Part shown: piece after piece, positions 53,701 through 62,300 of the stretch
Position numbering within the stretch: the first letter of the stretch is position 1
Layout: each line of letters opens with the position of its first letter
From: Deinococcus roseus
GTDB taxonomy: Bacteria > Deinococcota > Deinococci > Deinococcales > Deinococcaceae
Assembly (NCBI RefSeq): GCF_014646895.1
Contig: NZ_BMOD01000012.1
Span: 62,001 to 126,000, forward strand
Length of the DNA stretch: 64,000 nucleotides
Direction: 5' to 3'
Made by a program: the position numbers and the translations under genes
The notes under the pieces: generated by a model
The model's database searches: none
Told to the model about the DNA's origin: nothing
Seen by the model: only the letters and a program-made list of their open reading frames with translations

Positions 53701-55151
53701 AGCACCTGCTGAACACCCACCCTGACCAGAAACCCGAGGTGCTGATGGTCACCGCACAAAATCCGGCAGAAGACACCCTGGCCCACAGTGCCCTGGCTGG
53801 ACTGGCCCTTGCCGTGAAGTCAGAACACCCCCACCTGCCCTGTGTGCACTTTGAACTGGAAGCCCTGCAGCCTGACCTGCTCCCAGACATGCTGCAAGCC
53901 GTTCAGATGCTGGCCGGATCAGGTCGCCTGAAACATCAGGCAGGGGAGTGGCAACAGGCCACCCTGCAACAACATCCCCTCAAGGCAAACCCCGAAATCC
54001 CCTCCATTTCCCCTGAAGGCACGTACCTGATCACCGGAGGCCTGGGAGACCTGGGTCTGGAAGTTGCAGGCTGGCTGCAAAAGCAGGGCGCAAAACACCT
54101 GCTGCTGGTGGCCCGCCACCCTTCCGAACAGGCCGAACCCCGCATCCAGCACCTGAAGCAGGCTGGAGCGCAGGTCACAGTGATTTATGCAGATGTGGCC
54201 GATGCCAGCGAAATGCGGCAGCTCTTCGGGCACATCAAACAGCACCTGCCGCCCTTAAAAGGGGTGATCCATGCTGCAGGCACCACCGACGATGGTTTGC
54301 TGCAAAACCTGACCTGGCCCCGCTTTGCAAAAGTGCTGGAAGCCAAAGTGCAGGGGGCATGGAACCTGCACTGCCTGACCGCCCCACTGCCCCTGGATTT
54401 CTTTGTGCTGTTCTCCTCGCTGGCTTCCCTGCTGGGCCAGCAGGGGCAGGCCAGTTACACAGTGGGGAATGCTTTCCTGGACAGCCTGGCCCACCACCGT
54501 CAGGCCCTGGGGCTTCCGGCCCTCAGCATCAACTGGGGACCCTGGGCAGACACCGGGATGGCGGCCCGCCGCAAACTGCTGGCGCAGTTTGCCCTCAGGG
54601 GCGTGCAGGGCCTGACCACCCCGCAAGCCTTGCAGGTTTTCGGAAGCGCCCTGCATTCCGGAATGCCCCAGCTGGGACTGGCCAACATCGACTGGGTGCA
54701 GTACAGAAAAAACACTGCTGGACGCTTTGATTCTCTGCTTTCCGGGATGCCTGGAGAGGCCGGGACCACAGAGCCACCCCGGACAGACCCCATGCAGCTT
54801 TCCCCTGATGAGGCCAAAAGCCACATCCTGCAGGAGGTTTTCAGAACCACCACTGGAATTCTGCAACTGAATTCGCGCCAGCAAAACGAACTGCACCCCA
54901 CTTTTGCCCACATCCCCCTCAGCACCCTGGGGCTGGATTCCCTGCTGGCCCTGGAATTGCGCAACCGACTGCTGTCCTCCCTGCAGGTCGATGTGCCCCT
55001 GCAGCATTTCATGGGCGGCCTGACGGCGGCAGAAATCAGCGATCTGATTTACAGCCACTGGCTGCTGAAACAACTGGCTGCCCCTGCACCTTCCTCTGAA
55101 CACACCGCTGAACCCGAGTCTGAAATTGAGGTGGAAGAATGGACCCTCTGA
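47739..55151 (+). CDS. Hybrid FAAL-PKS: FAAL-ACP-KS-AT-DH-KR-ACP
   Basis: 2470 residues. Fatty-acyl-AMP ligase ~1-590 (YTSGSTSQPRGVMV, NWLPLSHDMGIIG) loads a fatty acid on ACP1 (GLDSLSM, S625). KS ~693-1120 with C864 (DTACSSS), EAHGTGT and KTHIGH. AT ~1200-1500 with GHSLGEY (S1303) and AFHS, indicating malonyl-CoA. DH ~1570-1850: H1611 in HRVGEQPVLP (second Gly of the consensus is Glu) and D1772. KR ~2090-2260: TGGLGDLG, Y2240/N2244, DD motif of B-type. ACP2 S2401. No enoyl reductase. The C-terminus ends in an acidic tail (SEIEVEEWTL) suited to docking on a TubC-type domain. Overlaps the next gene by 13 nt. Confidence 0.95.
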   Translation: MQDMIPATMVPQQWKPLVVQLQQLAQQHPERTAMVFLKDGETAGDPLTYQDLDQRAKHLAAHLQARCLQGHPVLLALPSGTEHVVAFLGSLYAGAIPVAAYPPTGSLHARRLVHIALDCQARGILCQQALRQQDTSGEFQKLLAADLPCELLPMEDLSQPCASSWISPEITPQGLAYLQYTSGSTSQPRGVMVTQHNLTSHFEHLQDLLSLTAEDVFVNWLPLSHDMGIIGAVLQPLFLGATLVLMSPAAFAQRPMRWLEAISRYRGTVSFAPNFAYECCVRKATEKDLQTLDLSSWQVAVNAAESVHASTLQKFQARFASCGFQPAAFSPGYGLAEATLFVSAAARLKPTQLHEGTAANAHPHTLVGCGPTGTLQVELVDPHTRQVCPEGTEGEIWIAGPTVAAGYWQRPEQTAHTFQAHLEGGSGPFLRTGDLGVRQKGQLFISGRIKDVLVIRGCNHHPQDIEQTVTEAHEDLEPGRGAAFSIEEGAEEKLVVVQEIRRSSRKTFDAQQVLKQVQQAVAEQHGLQLHALVLLKPASIPLTSSGKIQRQASKHQHLQGRFDPLFVWSAPQQPVLESSPGPDPVTLQPDLQVLHWLNIWLAEHTGLPAEQLDLHAPFAGLGLDSLSMQSLIGDLSVWLNRRLPATLPYQFPSAHLLAQHLMGGMPVPENLPAPARAPESDTQPTMTASTPSREGVALVGMACRFPGANTPEAFWNLLSTGQDAIREVPLSRWEAAQHHQSGPLAPGKMNTRWGGFLDGVDEFDAQFFGISPLEAQSMDPQQRLLLQTTWHALENAGLDPDALSGSNTGVFVGVSSHDYHDLLRSHGAALGAHAGTGNNLSLTANRISYTLNLQGPSWAVDTACSSSLVALHQARENLLAGHCDLALVGGVNLILSPDTTIVFSQAGMMAPDGRCKTFDARADGYVRSEGCGVVVLKRHSDAIRDGDNILALIAGSAVNQDGRSNGLTAPNGLAQQQVMHQALAAAGKSPSEISFVEAHGTGTRLGDPIEVGSIQAVYGRPAAGPLWMGSAKTHIGHLEAAAGLAGLIKVVLCMKHRQIPASLHFQQLNPQISLNGTRCDIPRTLQPWNSNTMRVAAVSAFSFGGTNAHVIVQEPEPRSEPWQMLVFSARREWSLQQLAHSHLQCLQHPLQEGQSFAGLCLSASGQRAHHAHRMAVLARSAPEAAHVLQDWQEGETPQNVLVGHAPQAPRVAMLFTGQGAQHVGMGLELHQSSKVFRDVLDRCDWWLQQHQGWSLLTVLRGNDPELDLQQTQYAQPALFALEYALACMWQKAGVRPEVLMGHSLGEYVAACIAGVFSWQDGLKLVAARGYLMQHSTPEGGMMALHAPADLVVRVLKVAGKQSLPDISIAAHNSPEELVLSGTTEAVARMIHHFEGQGAKATLLKVNRAFHSPLMSSMLEAFERCAREVQYHAPQLPVVSNLTGKLAGPELATPEYWVQHVLSRVEFAAGLQTLKQLGCTAFIEAGPHSVLTALGQPQVQGRWCASLKRGIPEDQQFLRSLGEHYVAGGTINWQEWSRDHLQDRSTQPHHSLPAYPFVPDRHWFTPQQPAAVVQTASDQHPLLGKPLRVAGSSQQHHENHLSETSPWFIAQHRVGEQPVLPATAAIEWALAALQATQPGQPWTLQNLVFQRMLAFHSAEPVPVQMVLEPHSQGFQLKGYSLKQHNWMEHFTLQGLPAAEAQPEMLHPQALQKNPVRPGAELYAHLQNLELDHGPAFQGVKQFWVQDHQLLAEIVVPAALQDAQKYQMHPVVLDACLHPMLHFVPAARGAVVPVAMKQVTFWQALPTRIWCHVLWHGKQPSGCFLADLTLYSTQGEALAQLQGVECRRLGQEPEAAKPVSLPVPAESIGYFTGWKPLGSVAEQAPVPASDGHWLVFSPQAEQAEAWKQAFTEAGHPALAVSCGPRFEGPENATLRIVPASEDSFAKLFLHLKDTGKTLRGVVLLPGQMQAGQTVPEAHLALTCPGFLLLQHLLNTHPDQKPEVLMVTAQNPAEDTLAHSALAGLALAVKSEHPHLPCVHFELEALQPDLLPDMLQAVQMLAGSGRLKHQAGEWQQATLQQHPLKANPEIPSISPEGTYLITGGLGDLGLEVAGWLQKQGAKHLLLVARHPSEQAEPRIQHLKQAGAQVTVIYADVADASEMRQLFGHIKQHLPPLKGVIHAAGTTDDGLLQNLTWPRFAKVLEAKVQGAWNLHCLTAPLPLDFFVLFSSLASLLGQQGQASYTVGNAFLDSLAHHRQALGLPALSINWGPWADTGMAARRKLLAQFALRGVQGLTTPQALQVFGSALHSGMPQLGLANIDWVQYRKNTAGRFDSLLSGMPGEAGTTEPPRTDPMQLSPDEAKSHILQEVFRTTTGILQLNSRQQNELHPTFAHIPLSTLGLDSLLALELRNRLLSSLQVDVPLQHFMGGLTAAEISDLIYSHWLLKQLAAPAPSSEHTAEPESEIEVEEWTL

Positions 55152-58100
55152 ACGCCCTGCTGACCGAACTTTCCCGCCTGGGGGTGCACCTGGAGGTGCG
55201 CCCTGGACCACAACTGGCGGTCAGTGCCCACAAAGGCCGACTTTCCCAGGATCTGCTGGACCGCCTGCAGCAGCACAAAGCAGAGCTGCTGGCCCACCTG
55301 TCCCACAGGGCCAGCCCTGCAAAACCCCTGGAAGCCATTGTCCCGGATGTGCAAAACCGCCACCTCCCGTTTCCGCTGGGAGACCTGCAAACCGCTTTCC
55401 TGATGGGAGACAGCGAGGGCTTTGAGTTGCATGTGCGGCCCCATTACTTTCTGGAACTCGAATTTGTGGACCTGGATGTGGAACGTTACGAACAGGCCCT
55501 CAATGCTGCCCTGTACCGCCAGCGTTTCAATTTGCTGCACGTCACCCCGGATGTGCAGCTGCAGATTCTTCCCGAATTCGTGCCGCTGCACATTGCCGTG
55601 CAGGATCTGAGGGGGCTGCCTGACAGCGAAGTCCAGCAGCGCCTGCAGTGCACCCGGCAGGAACTGTCCAGAAAAACCCTGCCGCTGGACCACTGGCCCT
55701 GGCTGGATTGCCGCATCAGCCTGTACGGTGAAAACCAGGCCAGACTGCACTGGAACAACAACAACTTTTTCAGCGATGGGTACGGCACCTTTAAACTGCT
55801 CTCCGACACCCGCCGCCTGTATGATGACCTGTCGCTGGTTTTGCCGGAATTGACCCTGAGTTACCGCGATTGCGTGCTGGCCCTGGAGAACCTGGAAGCC
55901 GCAGAGCAAGGACAGGCTGCCCGCAAATACTGGCTGGACCGCCTGCCGGATTTGCCCGGACCGCCGCCCATCCCGCTCAGAACGGGTTTCCAGCCCAGAC
56001 AGCGTTCGCACCTGGAGCGCCGGGAACGGGTGCTGCCTGCCAGGGTGTGGTCGGCCTTCAAAGCGCAGGCCAGACAGCAACGCCTGACCCCCACCAGTGC
56101 TCTGTTTGCCGTGTACGCCGAGGTGGTGGCCTGCTGGAGCGGCGAGCGGCACTTCCTGCTCAACAACATGATGACCCACCGCCTGCCCCTGCACCCGGAA
56201 ATGAAAGAGGTCCTGGGCAACTTTGCCTCGCTGTACCCCCTGGAGGTGGACTGGCGGGGCAACCACCCCTTTGCTGCCCGTGCCCGTAAATTGCAGGTGC
56301 AGCTCACCAGTGACATGCAGCACACCAGTTTCAGTGGCGTGAAGGTGCTGCAGCACCTCAACCAGCAGCAGAAAACCCCCGGCAAGGCCCCCTGTCCTTT
56401 CGTGGTGGGCAGTGGCCTGTTCATGGATCCCCTGCCAGAGCCGTATTTTGGTTGCCTGGAAACCCCGCAGGTGCTGCTGGACCACCAGTTCTGGGAACTG
56501 CAGGATGGTCGCCTGTGGGTGATGTGGGATGTGGTGGAAAAAGCCTTCCCGGAGGGCCTGCTGGACGACATGTGGGAAGCCTACCTGGGTTTGCTGACCC
56601 GACTGGCCGAAAACCCGGAGTTCTGGCAGCACTCCAGTTTCGATCTGCTGCCCGAATCGCAACGCCAGCAGCGCACGCAGCTCAACCAGACGCGCCGCCC
56701 GACCCCCCGTGGTCTGCTGCAGGACCAGCTGGCACAGGGAGCACAGCGCTTCCCTGAGCGTCTGGCAGTGGTCACCTCGCAGAAAACCCTGACTTACGCA
56801 GGGCTGCACCGCCAGAGCAACCAGCTGGGCCACGCCCTCTTGCAGGCCGGGGTGCGGCCCGGAGACCGGGTGGCGGTGCTGCTGCCCAAAGGCTGGGAGC
56901 AGGTGGTGGCGGTGCATGGCATTTTGCGGGCCGGAGCGGCCTACGTGCCCATGGACCCTGCATGGCCCGCCTCACGCATTGAGGGGTTGCTGCACAACAC
57001 TGCGGCGTCCTGTGTGGTGACCCTGCAAGACCTGCAAAACGCGCTGCCTGCGGGCCTGCCGGGGGTGTGCCTGGATGACCCGGCCCTGCAACACCTGCCA
57101 GAAACCGCCCCCACGCGGGTTCCACAGGCCTCAAATCTGGCTTACATCCTGTTCACCTCGGGATCCACCGGTTCTCCCAAAGGGGTGATGGTGGACCACC
57201 GTGGCGCACTGAACACCATCCTGGACATCAATGAACGCTTTGGAATTGCTGAGGGGGATGTGGTGCTGGGGGTTTCCGCCCTGCACTTTGACCTCTCGGT
57301 GTGGGACATTTTTGGCACCCTGGCTGCCGGGGCCACCCTGGTTTTGCCCGATGCCAGCACCTTATTTAACCCTGCCCACTGGCTGGAGTTGCTGCGCACC
57401 CACACAGTGACGGTGTGGAACTCGGTGCCTGCCCTGCTGCAACTGCTGCTGGACGCTGCAAAAACCGCTGGCGTGGCCTTGCCTTCCCTGAAAACCGTGC
57501 TGCTGAGTGGCGACTGGATTCCTGTCACGCTGCCCCCGCAGGTTCAGCAGGTGGCCCCCCATGCCCACATGGTCAGCCTGGGAGGAGCCACCGAAGCCTC
57601 CATCTGGTCGATTTTTCACCCCATCGAAACCCTGGCAGAAGGACAGACCAGCATCCCTTACGGCAAACCCCTCTCCAACCAGAGCTGGCATGTGCTGGAT
57701 GAACAGGGACGGCCTGCACCCAACTGGGTGCCCGGTCAGCTGCACATCGGCGGCATGGGGCTGGCGCTGGGATACTGGCAGGATGCGCAGCGCACCAGTG
57801 CTGCGTTTGTCCACCACCCTGACCTCAAAGAGCGCCTGTACCGCACCGGCGACCTGGGACGTTGTCTGCCCGATGGCAGCATCGAATTTCTGGGCCGCCT
57901 GGATTCCCAGGTCAAGTTGCAAGGCCTGCGCATCGAACTGGGCGAAATCGAGCATGCACTGCTGTCCCACGAAAAGGTGCATCAGGCGGCAGTGCTGCTG
58001 CAAGAAGGCAAGGCGGGCAGGCACCTGCTGGCCTGTGTGGTGCCCCAGCAGGATGAAACCCCACCGGACCGCGAAAGCCTGCTGCAACACCTGCGGTCCC

Positions 58101-59311
58101 TGCTGCCCGCCCAGATGGTTCCTGCAGGTGTGGTGCTGCTGGAGCAGCTTCCCCTCACCCCAAACGGCAAACTGGACCGCAAAGCCCTCTCCCAGAGGGA
58201 ACCCACTCAGCCCTCAGAACAGCAGGACCCCACCCCACCCCGCACCCCCACCGAAAAAGCCCTGCTGCAGATCTGGCAGGAGGTGCTGGAGGTGCCAGTG
58301 CAGTCCATCCACCAGGACTTCTTTGCACTGGGAGGGCAATCTTTCGGGGCCGTGAAGGTGATGACCCGCATCGAGCAGCAGTTTGGGAAACGCCTGCCGC
58401 TGGGGGTGCTGCTGGAAAGCCGCACCCTGGCCCGACTGGCCTTGCACCTCACCGAAACCGCCCCGGAATCCTCTTTGAGGGTGAAATTGAACGCTGAAAC
58501 CCAGGGCACCCCCCTGTTTCTGGTGCACCCGGCAGGCGGTCAGGTGCTGTGCTATCAGGGGCTGGCAGAGCGATTGGAACGCCCGGTTTACGGCATCCAG
58601 GCAGCAGGTTTGCAGGGACAGACCCCGCTGAACCAGCTGGACCAGATGGCGCACCGCTACCTGCAGGAGGTGCGGGAAGTGCAGCCGCACGGTCCTTACC
58701 TGCTGGGAGGCTGGTCTTCGGGGGCAGTGATCGCCTTCGAGATGGCAAGGCAACTGGAACAGCTGGGGGAAAAAGTGCTGCAGGTGATCAGCCTGGACGG
58801 TCCTGCTCCGCTGCAACACGACCCCATCGAGGACCGCAGCTTGCCGCTGTGGTTCCTGGAAGACCTGGGCATCGGCATGCAACCTGATGTGATCTGGCCC
58901 CAGGAGCTTCCTGCTGGCCCCCTGCACCAGCAACTTGCCTGTGCCCTGCACATGTTGCAGGAACGCCAGGGCCTGACGGTGGACCTGGATGTCCAGAACC
59001 TGATGCAGATCTTCGGGATTTTCCGGGGGGTGCTGGAAGCCACCAGGTGTTACCGCCCCACCGCCATCCAGGCCGATCTGCTGGTGTTCCGGGCCACCTC
59101 TGGCATGGTCAGTGAATTCAGGGACCATCCGGCAGGAAACCGGATGGAGTGGGGCTGGTCCGGCCTCACCCACGGAAAAGTGCGCTGCCAGTGGGTGAAA
59201 GGCACCCACCACACCCTGCTGCACCCCGAACACCTGCCTGTGCTGGCCCTGCTGCTGAAACACCACCTGAACCCCGAACACCCCGCATCCCTGGTTGGAC
59301 CAGGGCACTGA
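55139..59311 (+). CDS. NRPS module: TubC_N-Cy-A(Cys-like)-PCP-TE
   Basis: 1390 residues from the ATG at 55139 (GAGGTG upstream). TubC_N docking ~1-55. Heterocyclization-type condensation ~75-490, but the Cy signature DxxxxDxxS reads N208-x4-D213-x2-G216. A domain ~530-1020: FTSGSTGSPKGV; selectivity residues by alignment to GrsA PheA are D-L-W-N-L-S-L-I-W-K, one change from the pyochelin/yersiniabactin cysteine code. PCP S1068 (LGGQS). Type I thioesterase ~1120-1390 with GWSSG (S1193) and a late HHTLLH. The C-terminus has no acidic docking tail, as expected for a terminal module. Confidence 0.93.
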   Translation: MDPLNALLTELSRLGVHLEVRPGPQLAVSAHKGRLSQDLLDRLQQHKAELLAHLSHRASPAKPLEAIVPDVQNRHLPFPLGDLQTAFLMGDSEGFELHVRPHYFLELEFVDLDVERYEQALNAALYRQRFNLLHVTPDVQLQILPEFVPLHIAVQDLRGLPDSEVQQRLQCTRQELSRKTLPLDHWPWLDCRISLYGENQARLHWNNNNFFSDGYGTFKLLSDTRRLYDDLSLVLPELTLSYRDCVLALENLEAAEQGQAARKYWLDRLPDLPGPPPIPLRTGFQPRQRSHLERRERVLPARVWSAFKAQARQQRLTPTSALFAVYAEVVACWSGERHFLLNNMMTHRLPLHPEMKEVLGNFASLYPLEVDWRGNHPFAARARKLQVQLTSDMQHTSFSGVKVLQHLNQQQKTPGKAPCPFVVGSGLFMDPLPEPYFGCLETPQVLLDHQFWELQDGRLWVMWDVVEKAFPEGLLDDMWEAYLGLLTRLAENPEFWQHSSFDLLPESQRQQRTQLNQTRRPTPRGLLQDQLAQGAQRFPERLAVVTSQKTLTYAGLHRQSNQLGHALLQAGVRPGDRVAVLLPKGWEQVVAVHGILRAGAAYVPMDPAWPASRIEGLLHNTAASCVVTLQDLQNALPAGLPGVCLDDPALQHLPETAPTRVPQASNLAYILFTSGSTGSPKGVMVDHRGALNTILDINERFGIAEGDVVLGVSALHFDLSVWDIFGTLAAGATLVLPDASTLFNPAHWLELLRTHTVTVWNSVPALLQLLLDAAKTAGVALPSLKTVLLSGDWIPVTLPPQVQQVAPHAHMVSLGGATEASIWSIFHPIETLAEGQTSIPYGKPLSNQSWHVLDEQGRPAPNWVPGQLHIGGMGLALGYWQDAQRTSAAFVHHPDLKERLYRTGDLGRCLPDGSIEFLGRLDSQVKLQGLRIELGEIEHALLSHEKVHQAAVLLQEGKAGRHLLACVVPQQDETPPDRESLLQHLRSLLPAQMVPAGVVLLEQLPLTPNGKLDRKALSQREPTQPSEQQDPTPPRTPTEKALLQIWQEVLEVPVQSIHQDFFALGGQSFGAVKVMTRIEQQFGKRLPLGVLLESRTLARLALHLTETAPESSLRVKLNAETQGTPLFLVHPAGGQVLCYQGLAERLERPVYGIQAAGLQGQTPLNQLDQMAHRYLQEVREVQPHGPYLLGGWSSGAVIAFEMARQLEQLGEKVLQVISLDGPAPLQHDPIEDRSLPLWFLEDLGIGMQPDVIWPQELPAGPLHQQLACALHMLQERQGLTVDLDVQNLMQIFGIFRGVLEATRCYRPTAIQADLLVFRATSGMVSEFRDHPAGNRMEWGWSGLTHGKVRCQWVKGTHHTLLHPEHLPVLALLLKHHLNPEHPASLVGPGH

Positions 59312-59325
59312 AGGAGCACCCACCC

Positions 59326-62300
59326 ATGGAACACTTGCTGGCAGACCTGAAAAAACGGGGCATCCGGCTTTCCCTGCAGGGAGACCGCCTGGACATCCAG
59401 GCCCCCAGGGGAGCCCTGTCCCAGGAATTGCGCACAGAACTTCTGAAACACCGTGAGAAACTGCTGGCATTGCTGCGTACAGCACGCAACACCCCTGCCC
59501 TGGATGTCCAGGCTCTGGTTTCCCGTCCTGCAGAGCGTTTTCAGCCCTTTCCGCTGACCGACCTGCAACACGCCTACTGGCTGGGTCGCGCCGAAGGCCT
59601 GGAAGGCAACACCGCCACCCACTTTTACCTGGAGCTGGACTGCCAGAACCTGGATGTGGCAAGGCTGCAAACCGCCCTCCGTCAGCTGATCCAGCACCAC
59701 GACATGTTGCGTGCGGTGGTGGATCCTTCCGGGATGCAGCGGGTGCTGCCCGAAGTGGAGCCATACCAGATTCTGGTGCAGGACTTTTCTGGATTTCCTA
59801 CAGACGAAGCAGAACAGCGCGTCCTGCAGATGCGTGAAGCCCTGTCCCACCGTGTATGCGACCCTGCCGTGTGGCCGCTCTTTGAGGTGCAGGTCACCCA
59901 CCTGCCCGCAGGCCATGACAGGTTGCACTTCAGCATGGACATGCTGTTCTTCGATCTGGGCAGTTTGCTGCTGTTCTTCGAGCAATGGAAGGAGCTGTAC
60001 CAGCAGCCCCATGTGCACGCATCCCTGCTGCCTGAAACCCCTGGCCCTGGCTTTCGGGACTGGGTGGAGCAGGGCAGAGGAGTACAGCCACAATCCCGGA
60101 CGTACTGGACCGAGCGCCTGGACAGCCTGCCTGCCGCTCCGGGTCTGCCGCTGCGTCTGGACCCTCAGGCCCGCAAGGCTCCCCGTTTTGCCAGAAGGCA
60201 GTTCCGCCTGCCCCAGGAAAGCTGGGAGATTCTCAAGGCCAGAGCCCTGCAACATGGCCTGACCCCCTCGGGTTTTCTGCTGGCTGTGTATGCGGAGGTG
60301 CTGTCCCGCTGGAGCCACACTGCCCATTTCACCCTGAATGTGACCCTGGTCAGCCAGCGTCCTGCAACGCTGGAAGGGGTGGCGGGAAATTTCACCTCGG
60401 TGGTGCTGCATGAAGTGGATCACCAGAATCCTCAATTGCGCTTTGTGGATTTTGCCCGTCAGGTGCAACAGCAATTGCTCAGTGACTTGCAGCACGCAGA
60501 TTTCAGCGGGGTGGCGGTGCTGCGTGAATGGAGCAAGCAGCGGGGCACCACCCTGCAGGCCGCCATGCCGGTGGTGTTCACCAGTGGTCTGGGCAAAAAG
60601 GGCAGGGATGCGGGTTGCCTGGAAGGGCTGGGCCGTCAGGTGTTCGGCATCACCCAGACCGCGCAGGTGTGGCTGGACCAGCAGGTGATGGAAGTGCACG
60701 GGGATTTGCTGTGCATCTGGGATGCTGCCGAGAAGGTCTTTGAACCTGGCGTGCTGGATGAGATGTTTCGGGCCCAGCACACCCTGCTGCTGCAACTGCT
60801 GCAAGATGAAACGCTGTGGGACATCCCCGATCCACTGACCCTGCCTGCCCCGCAGGACAACACCCCCGCATTTTCCGTGCCCCTGCCAGAAAGCCCCCTG
60901 CATGCGGATTTCGTGCGGCAGGCTCTGGAGCACCCTGAGCGGGTGGCCCTGATTTCCGGTCTGCGCACCCTGACCTACGGGGAACTGCTGGCGGCGGCTG
61001 TTTTTGTGGCCGACCAGTTGCAGGATGTGCCTGCTGGTGAGCCCGTGGCTGTTCTGATGCACAGGGGCTGGGAGCAGGTGGTGGCGGTTCTGGGGGTGCT
61101 GCAGGCGGGCGGAGCCTACCTGCCCATCGAGGCCAGTTTGCCCCTCAAAAGGCAGCGTGAGCTGCTTCAGATCAGCCAGACCCGCCATGTGCTGACCCAG
61201 CCCTCCATAGAGCATGAAGTGCCAGCAGGTCCCTGGAAAACCCTTGCCGTGCAGGCTGGACAGCAATCCACCCTGGCAGAGCGCCACCAGAAAACCCTGC
61301 ACCTTCCGCTGGACCAGCTCGCCTACATCATCTTCACCTCGGGAACCACTGGCGTGCCCAAAGGGGTGATGGTTGATCACCGGGGGGCCAGCAACACCAT
61401 CCAGAGCATCAACCAGATGTTTCAGGTGGGACCAGAAGACCGCATCCTGATGGTGTCCTCGCTGGCGTTTGACCTCTCGGTGTATGACCTTTTTGGACTG
61501 CTGGGTGCCGGAGGAGCCGTGGTGCTGCCCGACGCAGACCGTCACCAGGATCCCATGCACTGGCAGGATTTGCTGCAGAAGCATCAGGTGACCCTGTGGA
61601 ACTCTGCCCCCCAGTTGATGCAGATGCTCACCAGCACACCCCACACAGCACAACTTTCCCGTTTGCGCACCGTGCTGCTCAGTGGGGATTTCATTCCGCT
61701 GGATTTGCCGGACCGCATCAGAGCACAACACCCACAGGCCCAGGTGGTCAGCCTTGGGGGGGCCACTGAAGCTTCCATCTGGTCGATCTTTCACCCCATT
61801 GGGCAGGTGGATCCCACCTGGAGCAGCATCCCTTACGGCAAGGCATTGCCCAACCAGAGCATGCAGGTGCTGGATGCCTGGCTCAGACCCTGCCCTGAAC
61901 TGGTGCAGGGACAGATTTTCATTGGAGGCATCGGTCTGGCAAAAGGGTACTGGCAGGACGAAGAAAAAACCGCTGCCCGCTTCATTCATCACCCCCGAAC
62001 TGGAGAACGGCTGTATGACACCGGAGACCTGGGCCACCTGGACCGGGAGGGACGCATCCGCATTGCAGGCCGGGCCGACCAGCAAATCAAACTGCGCGGC
62101 CACCGCATCGAACCTGCAGAAATTGAAGCTGTGCTGCAGCAACATCCGGCTGTGAGGCAGGCCCAGGTGGTGCTGCAAAAAGGACCTTCAGAGGGGCGGC
62201 AACTGGTGGCTTTCATTGAAACCTCTGCCACGGACCCGCACACATTGCGCCAGCACCTCACGCAGCACCTGCCCGATTTCATGGTGCCCCGGCATCTGGT

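Noticed and set aside
59149..59325. N-terminal extension of the second NRPS from an upstream ATG
   Set aside because: Lies within the TE coding region of the previous gene; the TubC_N domain and ribosome-binding site place the start at 59326.
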